64,000 nt of DNA, from positions 1,572,001 to 1,636,000 of the forward strand of contig BSQZ01000101.1 of NCBI GenBank assembly GCA_033239005.1, given 5' to 3'. Positions 42,831 to 55,636 of the stretch are shown one piece after another. A program made the position numbers and the translations under genes. The notes beneath the pieces were generated by a model. The model did not search any database. It worked only from the letters and a program-made list of their open reading frames with translations, and was not told the DNA's origin. The number at the start of each line of letters is the position of its first letter. The first letter of the stretch is position 1. This DNA is from Lamellibrachia satsuma. Its lineage: Eukaryota > Annelida > Polychaeta > Sabellida > Siboglinidae.

Positions 42831-44241
42831 CCTTCTAAATCTCCGGATATGGAGGGAGATTTCCCCGCTTTTCGGTCATTCTTAAGCACCCTCCCGATTT
42901 CCAAAAGAATTCTCCCGTTTTGTTGTATCTGATTTGACCAATTTTTTCGATTTTGAAGTGTTTTTGGCTGAAGTTAATTAATTTACACACGATTGTACAA
43001 CATATGAATCATATATTATCTACCAACTTGGTCAACATTTTCACAATTGTACAGTTATATTTTAATAAGTTACAGGTGTGAATAAACTTAATGAAGCCAA
43101 AGATCTGAAAATTGCTTCACTTACAAATGTTCTCTTTTTTCGCAGCCAGCTATCTCAAAGGTCTTGTGTAAATCGGGTGTGACGTGGCAGGTGGTGCCAA
43201 TTTTTTTAAACACTTCCTTAAAAAATCTTTCGCCAGCGAGGTCCCATATGGGAGATCTTCCACTGTTTGCTTATGCCAACTTGGAAGGTCTGGAACATGG
43301 TCTGTGTAATATACGGGCATCAGCCGTTGTATGTGAAGTTTTGTGAACATGATCTGTGTAATGTATAGATAATAGCTGTTGTGTGTGAACATCGTCCACG
43401 TAATGTACAGGCATCAACAGGACCTCTGTGTTTGTGAACGTTCCTGCCAGGACATTGCATGTAATGTATAGTTTTGTAAAATGTTTATTATCCATCACTT
43501 CAACAATGTGTTCATATAGAATAATGTGTGGGTCATGTGTGAATCACGAGGTGTGTCAGTAAATAGCACTGGTTGCTACACCGTGAACATGTTAGCCAGG
43601 TTTTATTCTTCTAGGAAAATAAGGACGTGTAAAACGACATACCGTTAATAAAAAATATATATCTAGGCACACCCACACTCAACTGACTCAAAATTCATGT
43701 GAAATTTGTTCTCAACATATCTAAAATATTTAATGTGCACACGCGCGCACACACGTGCAAACACAGTACAGTCCGAGCACATAAAATTTGACAGCAGATG
43801 TATTTAACAAGCAAACGTTTAATAATTTAATAAAATGTACATATGTTGTAACAAATTCTCCGCCATCATATTAACGCAATTGTAAATAAATAAAATATGG
43901 TGAAATCTAAGGGAAGCACCTAGAGCCTGTGTATGGTACTCCAGCGCCTACATAGAGCTTGTCTATGTTAGTAGAACCACAATAGTGGTGAAATTATTTT
44001 GCTGAGGTAAGATGATTTAGAAACGGTATCACAATCCAGCAGTGTTCAACAACAGATCTGTTTCCCGTTGAAACTCATTCAAGCATTTTATGCAAAACTG
44101 TTGTGAGAAAGTCACCGTGACAAGACAATAAAACAAAACCAAACAGCTGTGTACCATCGTCTGTGCATTGTGCCGTTCTATTGGCTAGCAGTCACGACAC
44201 GTATTCATGAGATCTCTTCATCTACGTCATGCTAATTTGTA
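42831..44241. other. Convergent RGP1-KGD4 3' intergenic region
   Basis: Holds the 3' UTRs. A degenerate ~50-60-bp tandem repeat occupies about 43,290-43,470 (ctgtgtaatgta, catcagc). No gene seen. Confidence 0.5.
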
Positions 44242-44259
44242 CTATTCTGGTCCGCCTCG
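44242..44259 (-). CDS. KGD4: KGD4 exon 3
   Basis: Five codons RGGPE plus TAG after acceptor tttttcag; identical to the end of the vertebrate protein. Confidence 0.9.
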   Translation of the reverse strand, partial: RGGPE

Positions 44260-47200
44260 CTGAAAAACATCAAAAAGAAAAGTTGTTTTAATCCATTACA
44301 ACATATTACTACAAAAGTTGTTAATTGTGTAATAGCAAATGGGTAGAATAATATTTTAACTCGAGAATAAATCAATAAGCTAGCAATCCCAGCATGTTCA
44401 TTGTAGAAAGTTTATTATATTTTGTTAATAATTGGTTTTCAATCACCCACTCAGAGAATAATCCAGTATATAAATCATGTTAAATATTTCTTTAACATAT
44501 CCAAACATTTTCATTCTACCATTCTTCGGACGAAGCTGTCTTAAGAAGATGGCGAAAACTTCTACTGAGGTAAAAACCTTTTGGATATGTTAAAAGAAAC
44601 AAATATCATGAGAGATTTTCAATATAACCGGTATACAGTCACAAATTCCAGCCAGCAATAGTGGTAGGTTACCATTTTTCATCATTTCACGTTATGTATT
44701 CTGCTGTATTAGAAATTTTTTTCAAGAAGTTGTTATAATTGTTCCCATATAATATATATATATATGTATAAAACATGATTTGAAAAGTTATAACCTGTGA
44801 CACATTTATCTCGTTGTAACTCGAATGAATGTGAACAATAATGTGATCAGAAAAAGGAGACACACCGTTATATATTCCATCTCTTCTTCACTTATAGGTA
44901 ATCGTCGGTATCTTGGTGGAATATCACTTTCATGATGTATCGAAGTCACTGGTACTGATTTGTGGTTGATGTCTTCATGTGGCATTGGGGTGCTGGTGGC
45001 TGCAACTTTGTGGTTGATGTCTCCATGTGGCATTGCGGTGCTGGTGGCTGCAACTTTGTTGGCAGCGGCTGCCCCAACGTTTGCGGCAGCTTGGTGCCGA
45101 AATTTTATCATCTGAACATGAGGTTTCACAACCTGAAAAAACAAATAATAAATTAATTTCTGAAATCAAACAAGAACATTTCAAATACATACCAATATAT
45201 AATCACCTCACAACTAGAAGCTGCCATTCCAGAACCTGAAAAGCTGTGAATTTGTTGCAACTGGGTGCATGGACTTCGTCAAGTCCGGGTGTTAGAAGTC
45301 CTGGACTGAGGTTCAGGCAGATAGTATTAGTTTTGAGTGTAGGGGATGTTTGAAAATAAAAGGACTAGAAATGGAGATCGAACGGCTGAGGCAAGGTGGG
45401 TTGTGCCAGTGGTTCCGGTAGGGAGGGACAGTGGATGATAAAGTGGGGGGAGGCGATGAGAGAGTTGCTAGGGAGAGCTCACCTCAGCCTGGGAGGAGAT
45501 AAGGTGACAGTACGTAAGGAGACGGGACGGGATGACTAAGACGGGAGCGAAGGTGTCAGGAGTTAAGGCAACATGTGCACAAGATAGCAAGGAGACGGGA
45601 GGGAAAGGAGACATGTTGATGGACGAGAAGGAGATGGACAATAGGTTGCCAGGTGACATGACTGCAGGACAGAATGCAACGGAAGGGATCCGACGCAACT
45701 TGATGCAAGAGCTACACTAAGGAAGTGATAGAGGGGGTGAAGAAGAGAGTGAAGGTGTTTGTGGGGACTCGATAGGAAGACAGATAGAGCGCTAAACAAG
45801 GGGGACGACGTGGTGATTTGCTTTCCAGGGGCAAAAATGCTGGCTGTCACAGAGCAGGTAGAAAAAATCATTGTTGCAAGGGAGGATCTATTTTAATACA
45901 TGTAGGTACTAATAATACAGAGAGGGAGGGTACAACAGTTAGAAACCACAGGCAGTTAGTCAGAGAACACTTAGGCACACACAGGTTGAGCAGATAATTC
46001 TGTCAGGGATTTCACCAGTAATGAGAAGGAGGGGTCTTGGTTATCGAAATTGCTGGAGGATGGCAATTAACATGTTAGTTTAGCAGCTATGCAGGGAAGA
46101 GGAAGTTGGATTTGTGGGGACATTTTGTTGGGAGAGCTGATATGTTCATGAGGGATAGGCTTCATCTAAGTGGAAAGTGTGCAGCAGTGTTTGTGGATGA
46201 ACTCTCGGCAGCAGCATGGGTAGCATCAACAATATTTTTGGTAGCAAACATTGTTTAAACAAGAGGCGCAGGGGGTTACTTACAGGTGCCTCAAACTGGA
46301 CAAGAGGCCACTAATACACACAAACCAGTAACAAAATGTCTGCAAAACATTTCTGAAGCTGGTCATAAATGTGTTTGTGTGTGTTTTAATGCAAGGAGCA
46401 TAGTAAATAAGAATAATGAATTAAACATTACGGTAGAAGATATTGACCTATAATCGAATCATGGGCCAACAAAGACATAGCAGAATCTGAATTAGGATTG
46501 ACAGGATACGTAATGTTTAGTAGAGATCGAATAGTAATGGGGGGTTACATTAAAAAACCTATTCAGGGTTACGAAATAAAATTAGAAAGGGAAGCATTTG
46601 TGATGGAGCTGTTTGATGTAATGTAGTTACAGGAAATTCAACATTAACTATTGGATTAGTTTACCGAAGTCCAAACATAAACGAAGAGGACAGAAATACA
46701 AAATGCTATAAAGGAAGTGAGTAAAGGGGAATGTATCATAATGGGAGATTTTAACCACGGACACATACAATAGAAATCTTAAATTCCTTACACAACACGT
46801 GCTAGAACCAATTAGGGGAGAGAATGTGTTAAATACAGTTTTGTCTTCACAAAATGAATTAGTGGACAATGTCAAAATATATGAACCATTGGATAAAAGT
46901 GATCATGTTCAACTACATTTTGACATCAAAGTAAAATCAGAGAGGAAAAAAATACAGGAGAAACTTCCACAAAGGTAAATATAAAGATATGAGAAAATAC
47001 TTAGCAAAGCTAGATTGCAATAACATGTCGAGGAATAAGACAGCAATTGAACGTTTCATCATTCCAAAATATGAAATCGAGAGTATCATTGATCAATCTG
47101 TTCCTTTGAAAAAAGAAGGAAATGGTCTAGAAAGAAACACCTGTCAAAAGAAAAATAGCATACAATCAAACTGTGGATGGTTTATAGGCGTACCAGAGAG

Positions 47201-50200
47201 GACGAAGATTACACAAATTACAAAGAGGCACTTAATTAAGCTACGACTGAAATTAGACAATCTAAAAGAAGCTATGAAAAAATAGCATGTAACATAAAAA
47301 ATTATGGCAAAGGGTAATAACACTCTTGGGTTGATTATGAGAAATATAACATACAAGGAAAAAAGCTAATTACACCTCTCAGAGTCTGTATAAAGCAATA
47401 GTTAGGCCTCATTTAGATTACTGTACGTCTGTACACAAGTTTGGAGACCATATCGTAAGAAGGATATAGATATGCTTGAAAGAATACAGAGGAGAGCAAC
47501 TAAAATTATTCCAGAACTGAGACCTTGGTTATGAAGAATGACTGAAAGAATGTGATTTAACAACTCTAGAGACAAGGCGGTTAAGAGGAGATCAAACTGA
47601 AGTTTTTAAGATATTGAATGGGTACGAAAATATTTATAGAAATATTTTTTTTCTCGTTCACAAAAGATAATTGAACCAGAGGACATGAGGTAACATTAAT
47701 AAAGGATCAGTGTATACTGGATATCAGGAAGCATTAGTTCTCACATAGGACAATCAATGAATGGAACAAATTATCTACAGATTGTGTAGCTAGCAGTGTG
47801 AATATGTTAAAAAAAAACAAGGTTGATACATATCTCAGGAGGACGGGTTGCACATAGATGAAGAATGTGGGACTCTCGATAAGCCAATGGCTTCCTTGTC
47901 ATCTGGGCCTTTGCCTCGGATGGAAATCTTGTTAAATCGTGTTACTGAATAAACAATTGGGTACTGAATATTAGGCAACCTTACTCATACCATTTATTTG
48001 GTAGGACTATAACATTAGATTACATTAATTAATGTTTTTACTACCATTAACAGCATATTTCCTGTCAAATTACAGCAAACACTAATTACAGGTGAGGCTA
48101 GATATGGTAACACTGTTGAATCAAATATCTAATTTGGAGTAGAGCTGAATGTCAATGACCAATCAATCAAAACAAGCCTCATATAACATGGTCTTGACAT
48201 CATAACTGCACACAGCATACTTGGGTATGACCATACAGGCACACATGCAATAAAGCTGTCACATGCAGTTTAACAAGATTTCCATCCAAGACAAAACAAC
48301 CAGATGGCAAGTGGACAAGGAAGCCATTGGCTTATTGAGAGTCCAACAATTTAAGCTCTCCACCTACAACAACACATCTGATTGTCTTCTGTCAGTCAGC
48401 CATGTTTCTATCCAGCTGATTATGCAGTCCCCAATACAATGGGCTCTTAATGTACTAAATAATATGGCTATATATATATATACATATGCATATCCTATTG
48501 GCAAGAATAGGAATAGGTGCATGTGAACATATTTTCATTTGGAGAGTGAATTTTGCCAGAATACTGCACTCGTGACGTAGTGTAATCTAACAGTATGGCA
48601 CGGCCCATGAAATTAAGATGCGTGTTCAATAAGGTTTTCCTAGTAAACTGCTGGCATGATATTCTTAATTGTAGTTACAAATGGTTTTAGTAACTCATAT
48701 AGATGCACAGGCCAAAAAAAAAAAACTTGTTTCGCTTTAAAATACATGGCTTTAAACGTAAAGGTACGTTCTTGTATAGCGCGGTATCCGGTCCATAGGA
48801 CTGCTCAAAGCGCTTTACACTTCACCCCCTGGCAGACCTGTTCATTCCAAGGCCTTCTCAACTTCTTTGGGAAGTATTCAGCCACACTGCAATTGCTGCG
48901 CGAAGGCTATTCATTCACATATCCACCACTGTCTGTATTGCAAGGTACTCATTTATACAGCTGAGTGAACTGTGGCAACGTGGGGTGATCAAACTTGCCA
49001 AAGGTTCGAAGCGACCGCAGTGGGATTTGAAACCGGGTTCTCTCGATTGAGAGTCCGGCCTTCTAACCGGTATGCTATCGCACCCCACTTCTTCAAGTAC
49101 AAACTTCTTACAAACTATGCAATGAAATTGCTGGATTACATTAGCCTGGTTGTGGTACATTCATTTCATGAAGTTGTTCCATAGCCAAGCAGAAGTGGAA
49201 CAGTTCTCATGTTAAAAACATGACTGTTGCAATTTCTTGGTTATCCCCACTGATAATTAAATGTTTCTTTCTTCCACAACTCATGATTTTGAATTAGTTG
49301 CACATAAAATGTAACTTAGAGTACTGTCGAGCTGGGGTACTGGTACATGCAGTGGGTGGGGTAGCGCTGGGTCAGGTGGTTAGAATATATTGCATTTGCA
49401 AAGTTTATCAGGTTACAGGGAGAGAAGGCACTTTCTAAACGTTTCGATGGATTGTTGGGTAGCATAGTGTGCATTTGTTCCAAATCTGACAGTGCTAGAA
49501 AAGAATGAATGCTTGTATGTGTCGATGCGGGTGTCGGTCTGGTAGTAGCGATTAGTGCTGTCTTTGGTGCAGCGGTGACTGAGTTAATTGTCGTACCAAC
49601 CAGGTTGTTTTTGATGTGGAAGTCTTCCACTGCAGACTTTCTAGCATGGTTGCCACATTGTTGCTTGTCACTGAACATTCTTTTCAGAGGATGGATCCCA
49701 TACTATTGACACCTACTCCACTATATGTCTACACATTTCAAGAAAGTCTGGTAACATAATGCTTTGATGGCTTGGGGCAGCTGCTGGTTAGTTTTTTGTC
49801 GAAGGTACTTAATTGTCACCAACGGCAATGCCCCTGACAATGACCTCCAGATCCGTTGCTGCAATTTGAGGAGAAATTATTATAGCCTACCAGGGTTAGG
49901 GTTGGGACTAGGGCGCGGACCTATCAAACTGGCTAGTCCTGTCCTTAATTTTGATTGCGATACTTAGTCTAAGCTACGTCAATATTATCATGATCATCAA
50001 TGGACATGGATGAATTTGCACAAGAACACGTCACATGTATTGAATTAACTCACAACTGAAGTCTCAACTAATGACAAGTCGAATCGAATGTCACTGTCGG
50101 TGTCAGATCAAAATGGACCATACCGGTACATGACTCTGTTTCTGTAAATACTTGTTATCAAAACGAAATGTCATGCAATCAATTATATACTCGAGAAGTC

Positions 50201-50276
50201 CTGCATATTGTATATATTGATTAGCTGACATGGTTATCTTACAAACCTGAGTTATCTTCCAACCCGAAGCCGCCAT
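44242..50276 (-). CDS. KGD4: KGD4/MRPS36, 2-oxoglutarate dehydrogenase complex component 4 (complete, 3 exons)
   Basis: Small mitochondrial protein, first catalogued as ribosomal protein S36, that tethers the E3 subunit to the 2-oxoglutarate dehydrogenase core (family knowledge). Coding exons 50,247-50,276 (MAASGWKITQ), 44,866-45,132 and 44,242-44,259 join in phase to 104 codons plus TAG; the human protein is of nearly the same length. Landmarks are QVVKPHVQMIKFRH at the N-terminus and YRRLPISEEEMEYIT plus RGGPE at the C-terminus, the family's invariant tail. All junctions are GT-AG. The middle contains a 16-residue tandem duplication. Intron 1 (5.1 kb) holds a LINE and a SINE. Confidence 0.93.
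44492..44606. repeat. Short foldback element
   Basis: 115 bp bounded by tttctttaacatatccaaa and its near-perfect inverted copy ttttggatatgttaaaagaaa. Confidence 0.65.
44866..45132 (-). CDS. KGD4: KGD4 exon 2
   Basis: VVKPHVQMIKFRHQ through EEEMEYIT; acceptor tttttcag, donor gtgtgt. Contains the repeated KVAATSTxMPHxDINH block. Confidence 0.92.
45360..47945 (+). mobile_element. Decayed CR1/Rex-like LINE with SGNH-type ORF1 and most of the RT deleted
   Basis: In order, with many stops and frameshifts: an ORF1 SGNH-hydrolase-like part (45,800-46,260: VICFPGAK, HVGTNNTERE, MRDRLHLSGKCAAVFVDELS), the endonuclease (46,380-46,960: NARSIVNKNNELN, IIESWANKDI, GLVYRSPN, DKSDHVQLHFD), a linker to 47,285, then directly the C-terminus (47,390-47,850: [32 protein letters not shown]) and the family 3' tail. 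The RT catalytic core is missing. Same strand as RGP1, antisense to KGD4. Confidence 0.82.
48265..48345 (-). mobile_element. LINE 3' tail fragment, inverted
   Basis: gatggcaagtggacaaggaa and ccattggcttattgagagtc are the reverse complement of the LINE family tail. Confidence 0.7.
48767..49090 (-). mobile_element. tRNA-derived SINE, nearly full length
   Basis: On the minus strand: tRNA-like head (gcgatagcataccggttaga; box B-like ggtttcaaatccc), body with cagctgtataaatgagtacc, and tail gtaaagcgctttgagcagtc ... gcgctatacaagaacg. A tail fragment of the same family occurs at 57,075-57,125. Confidence 0.78.
49320..49720 (-). pseudogene. Possible LINE ORF2 C-terminal remnant
   Basis: One minus-strand frame reads DTYKHSFFSSTVRFG ... 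IETFRKCLLSL, resembling the SFF..TVRLWN ... FK..L ending of many LINE ORF2 proteins. Short and degenerate. Confidence 0.35.
50247..50276 (-). CDS. KGD4: KGD4 exon 1
   Basis: MAASGWKITQ followed by donor gtttgt; a Kozak-like gccgccATG on the plus-strand complement region supports the start. Confidence 0.85.
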
Positions 50277-50560
50277 GATATTACGTCACTTGAATTATCC
50301 AGATCGCGCTATCACCGCACGCCTCCAGAGGGCGGTACTATTGTGTATCTACACAACCCGCTAGATGGTAATGTGTGGTGGCCTCGGTTACCAGGATACG
50401 CGAAGTGGGGCCACCGTCTGTTGCACACTCGATAGCAAGGATACAGGCGCGCGCATAGTCACCCATGCTACCGTGCAGCGACGCAACGGAAGCATACGGG
50501 AAACAATCAGAACAAATTCAGCCAAAGAGGGGACATAATCCAATACCCCCATAAATACGC
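50277..50560 (-). promoter_or_regulatory. Presumed KGD4 promoter/5' UTR
   Basis: Locally GC- and CpG-richer than the surroundings (cgcgcgcatag, cagcgacgcaacgg). Inferred from position only; no TATA box or initiator recognised. Confidence 0.3.
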
Positions 50561-50984
50561 CACTGTTCAACTTGATTATAAATTAAAATGGACGGCTGTC
50601 GAAGTTTTTGATTGGTTGGCATCATCATTGCAACTGTTCAGTTGCGTTAGTAAGGTAACTACCGAACAACTAAATAAACGTGAGTTGTAATTCAAATCTA
50701 CTCCACCTGTATGTATTTCACTTAATTTGAAAATGTCCCATCTGTGTCCGATTATGTTGTGTGGTTTTTCAATTTGTCAAAGCATAGTTAGCATTTAAGC
50801 AGCATTAAGACAGTTTAGTTGCTTGACCTACTTTAGTATATTCAGTATTATGCGTGTCCTCCAATTAATTAGAATCGATGACGGTCCTGCATCTCTGCAG
50901 CACGGAGTGAAGCAGGCGGTTAAAACTGCTTCCTCAAATGGTTAAGCCCATTGCGAATCCGGTTCATTTATATCCAGATGTGTG

Positions 50985-51245
50985 ACTAGGATTGACTTCA
51001 GTCGTTAGATCTGGTAAGGATCGAAATAGTGGATATCCAAAATGGTAAACACTGTGCGAGTCAATGCCGATCATGGGAGTTGACTTCAAACCTCTCGCCG
51101 ATCATATGACAAAGTTACGAAATTTCACCAAGGGTGAACATGATTTTTCAGCAGTTCGATTTTCACTTCACATAATGCTTGAACAAACATTGATTTAATA
51201 GTTTGTCTGATTATTTCACACAAAAAGTTGCACAAATGAACCTAG
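50985..51245 (+). repeat. Unclassified interspersed repeat, copy 2
   Basis: Partner of 6,010-6,270, same orientation. Confidence 0.7.
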
Positions 51246-51339
51246 CATTGTTGCCGAGGATACTAGGTAGGTTTGGTTTTTAGCCAAATTTATTTGAAAT
51301 GAGACTAGCGAAAACAAATTAATTGAGGAGGGACCTTTA

Positions 51340-52200
51340 AGAGAATTGAGGAGAGACCTTTAGCGGTTTGTATTAGGGATGACACATGACCTAGACAAAA
51401 TGTCTCTACATTGAAATGGATGGCGCTGATTGCTCTCTGCCTTGTGTGTCTCACGGCGCAGGGAGTGAGTAAGTAAGTAAGTATAGATGTTGGCCCAAGC
51501 ATGGAGGATCGCCTGGCGGATATCTGAGGATGTGCCTGGTTGGAGGAGCACGTGGTTGAACCGCCTCTACAGCTCATCCTAAACATGCTCAATGGGATTG
51601 TGATCTGGGCTGAGAAGCGGCCAGCACACGGTGTGGATGTTGTGGCGCAGGATGACGTCATACACGTCAATGGCAGTATATGGGCGGGCATTATCTTGCT
51701 ACAGAATTGTGTTTCCTTGGCGATTTTTTTTTTGACGATTTAGGTGTTTGAGCACTTGGTCAATGTACCGCTGCGCCGCAACGCCATTTGCTTGACCTTA
51801 GGCATACTTTTGAAAGATGACAGGTCCCACACGCTGATTGATGTCAAATCCTCCAAAATCAATACGCGTGGGCAACCCAACTCGTTCCTCTCCACCATTC
51901 GTCCATCAGCATTATATTATCTTTTGCTGACTCTATGCCAGATTGTAGCTACGTTCGTCCCGGTTGTCAATGCAAAATCGGGTTTCTTCTTTCTTCGCGA
52001 TCATACGCTACTGTCTCTGACGTCAGCTGTTGGGCCCATTACAGTCGTGACAGCCGGTGTTGCGGAGTCAGGACGGGCCCTCTTGCTGGACACCTGTTTT
52101 GACGGTTTATCGGCAAGTCGGCGGCACAGCAGAATTACTTGTGTTGGGGTTTCCTTTTATTCGTGTTGATCGAGTTCATGTTCACCCATTAAAATTTCAC
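51340..52200 (-). pseudogene. Decayed Tc1-like transposase
   Basis: Across frameshifts the minus strand reads INQRVGPVIFQK, GVAAQRYIDQVLKHL, NARPYTAIDVYDVI and LLSPDHNPIEHV, the hallmark end of Tc1/mariner transposases (N-A-R-P-H-T and S-P-D-x-N-P-I-E). Many breaks; no intact ORF. No terminal repeats located. Confidence 0.72.
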
Positions 52201-52505
52201 CTGCAGCGTTCGCACGTGCACGATAGCACAAACCCACGCAGACCCCGACATACCTGACTGAATCGTGCGTAGCCTTGCACGAGGTTTTTCGACTTAATCA
52301 AGACTCCACGTCTAGCTATTTGCGAGGTAACAGAAGTTCGACGAGTTCATTTTATCGTGCCAACAACGTATATTAAAATGTTCACGTTTTTTTTGTCGTT
52401 CATTAGTTTCAATGTAGAATGTTCAATGCTTCAATACAATCATACTGCGCTATTTATTACACACCGTATTATAATGATCTGGGTTATTTTTGTCAATAAT
52501 CATAC

Positions 52506-53444
52506 GTAGGGGAAAGCAGTGTTAGTTGAGCCATTTTTCGTTCTTTTTGATATCTAGGGCATGATTATATTCTTAACTAAAACTAATTTTTACTCACATA
52601 AACTATGGTTGTTAGTAGATCATTTCATACCAAGATAATATATCTAGTATGCACAGATAATCGTATGCAGCCGATTCAAATAGGGTTGGTAAGGTGGCTC
52701 AACTAACACTTGGTGTGGGGTAAGTTGAGCCACAGTGTAGCGTAAGTTAGGTAAATGCTTTATTTGTATAATTTACGTAGGCCTTGTACTAAAATTTAAC
52801 AACAACTCAGCCAACACATCTACCCAATGGGTACAACACGTCTCTGACAAATCTACACGCTTAATTAATAAGTCGACACACTTAATTAATATAGACTTAT
52901 ATGCCAATCGTTACTTGTGTAACTAACTCCTAATATGTTGGTTTGTAGCTATCCGATGTCCCAATTTGCTCGGAAAAATTAATTCCTTGATGTGTTTTTG
53001 GGTAACGAACACTCGTCTTCGTTCTGTAATCGCTGATCAACTAACCCTCCCTTGGGCCTTGGGTGGCTCAACTAGTCCCGTTTCGATAACTAAGTTTTTT
53101 TAATTAACTTCTCACTAATGCGCGAAGTGATGTAAATAATCTTCTTCCATGTGAATAGTTAAACCATTGTAAGTGCACTTAATATAAAGTCTGGTCACAT
53201 GCGTTGATAGTTTACTCACCAGCAGACATTAATCACTATCACAAAACGTTTTGAAATAAAACATACTTCTAACTCACATTTTTTTTTTACCGTTGTGACA
53301 TATCGCACTTACTGTACGTCAATCGTGTTCTAATAACATGTTCAATCACTGGGTAGTACCATGTAACTGTCGCTGCTGTAGTTTCTTGGGAAACATGGGT
53401 GGCTCAACTAACCCAGTGGCTCAACTAACACTGCCTTCCCCTAA
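52506..53444. mobile_element. Non-autonomous TIR DNA transposon (about 935 bp)
   Basis: Ends are inverted repeats of about 27 bp: aggggaaagcagtgttagtt at the left and, reverse-complemented, aggggaaggcagtgttagtt at the right, both continuing gagcca. The core gttgagccac or its complement recurs internally. No transposase. Confidence 0.8.
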
Positions 53445-53700
53445 TTGTTCGAACAGCGTCGCGGACGTTGAATCCCACACTCACTCGAATAGTAAAAAAC
53501 GATACGATGTAAAGTATGTTAGGAAATATGTAATCTTAGCAGGCACACCAACGTCGTTTCGACGTCTAAAATAGGTAGAGATAAGGTCGCGACGTCGGAC
53601 AACGTATTATATGCAACGTCAATCAACCCCCCCCCTCCGGTCGTACGAACGTCGACGTTTGACGTTGTTTAGTATGTATTTGTGATTGCATATATAACAA
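53445..53700. repeat. acgtc-rich interspersed repeat remnant
   Basis: Dense cgtc/gacgt motifs (cgtttcgacgtctaaaatag, gaacgtcgacgtttgacgtt) in both orientations; class unknown. Confidence 0.35.
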
Positions 53701-53871
53701 CACACTAATTGTAGCACCAGTTATAATGTGACAGTGTCGTAACATGGAAATTGTATATAGTCCCAGCCCTTTTATTCGCACTACATTTATTCCTTCTTAT
53801 TATGCATTCAAATGCTTCTATAATGACCAATTCAACCGTTTTGTTCACACTGCCCCACTCGACTGTTTCAG

Positions 53872-54035
53872 CGCGAGTGATGGCAAGGGTGGTGTCTCTC
53901 CCACCATCGTCGTCGCGATTAATATCTGCGACTGTTCCGGCCACGGTGAATGTGTCTTTAGCGAACTGGCCAAAGGACAGAAACGAGCAGATACCTTCAG
54001 GATTGTTGCATGCAAGTGCAACGTCGGATATGGAA
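53872..54035 (+). CDS. EGF-protein exon A
   Basis: Acceptor tgtttcag, donor gtaggt. Contains NICDCSGHGECVF and CKCNVGYG. Confidence 0.6.
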
Positions 54036-55584
54036 GTAGGTGCCCAATACAATAACATGACGCTTTATAATCTACGTGATGCGTTCACTTACCAGTCATC
54101 TTCCGCTGCTCAGTACTGTCGTCATTATATTCAACAAAACCAGAACGTTCCGGTACACGCTAATTTGCTTGGCATTACTAGCCGAGTTGCCCGGGGTTGC
54201 ACGGGGAAAAAAAGCAGCCACCGCAAGAGTTCATGATTCCTTGCACTACCAGGTCAAGTTTTGTTAGGCAATGCCAATGGCTACGCGCCCCAAAAATCAT
54301 GTACAACTGCTGGTTTCACGAAGCGTTCGGTGGACGTTTGAATACCGCAACAATCATAGAAACACGCATAGCGTTGCTGACAATTGTACGTAACTGCGAA
54401 CTACTATAGTTCCGAGATGCGTAATTTACATCATACGTAATATACCCACCTACGAGGGATTTTGAATTTGTGCTAAAGGTACGAATCATCCTCAAGGGCT
54501 CTCGGGCACGCCTACAAAGTTTCAGCTGCATACGTGCGAACTGTCGTAGATATGAGGGAACATACAGACGTACAGAATCACATACTAATTGATATTATAG
54601 ATGTCAGCCATTCATAGATAGATATAGCACAATATGTAAACTTAACTGGCGACCTTGTTTTATAGCATGATGACAATTAATATTGTCATAACTTCTAAAA
54701 CATCAAAAGAAACATGAACCACATATATATGATGGAACATAACATGCTGTCCACATTCGACGTATTCGCTATCTGGCGATTAACAATACTATAAAAATAA
54801 ATACTCTCAATATAATAATAATATTTTAAAACATTTTAACACAGAAATATCCATCTAAACATTAGTACTGCATTGGTGCTCCCAGTCAATATCTCCCGAA
54901 TTAGCGACGTAATCTGGCAGTTATAATAACGTATAGCGACGCCTTGCTTTGCACAACGTAACTTTGGACACTCGAAGAAAAAAGACGCATGACGTTGCCA
55001 ACAATTGTACGCAGTTATTCGCACACAGCGGATAACTCGATTGTTCGTACAAAGGGTAATAGCGGGTGACTAAAAAAATAAAACAGACAACCCGGTCGTC
55101 TGATCGTACATGAACCCCTGAATATTTGACGACCGATTTGCAAAGCGTTTAGGAGGAATATCATAAAATGCAAACATACATACTCACGATGGATTATAAT
55201 AATTAGCATTTCGGGTACCTTATATCGTTTGACTTACATTCAGTTCCACATCATTCTGAGTCATTGTTTCAGAAATTCGCTGAAGTGAATGAGATGCTTA
55301 ATATAAGCAACTTTTCTGACCTAAATTGATTATATTATGCGGAGTCCATTGTATCGTCATTGAAATATATGTGTTCAGCGAGACCCTTATGCAGTTAACG
55401 AATGGGCAGCTATAACGGAATACATTTGCAGGAACCAACTGCAACGACGACTTAGATGGTTGTGCTGACCATCCCTGCATAGTCGACACCAATTGTACCG
55501 ATCTGACGCCTGTCGAGCAGATAGCCCAGAACACGGCTTTCACTTGCAGCCATTGTCCAGAAAGCTACACTGAAAATGATGGAA

Positions 55585-55636
<52 letters not shown>

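Noticed and set aside
52057..52257. Plus-strand ORFs in 51.5-52.3 kb
   Set aside because: Antisense to a decayed Tc1-like transposase; no independent similarity seen.
53751..54236. Apparent signal peptide at the start of the EGF locus
   Set aside because: The frame begins with TTG rather than ATG and differs from the EGF reading frame; hydrophobicity is probably chance.
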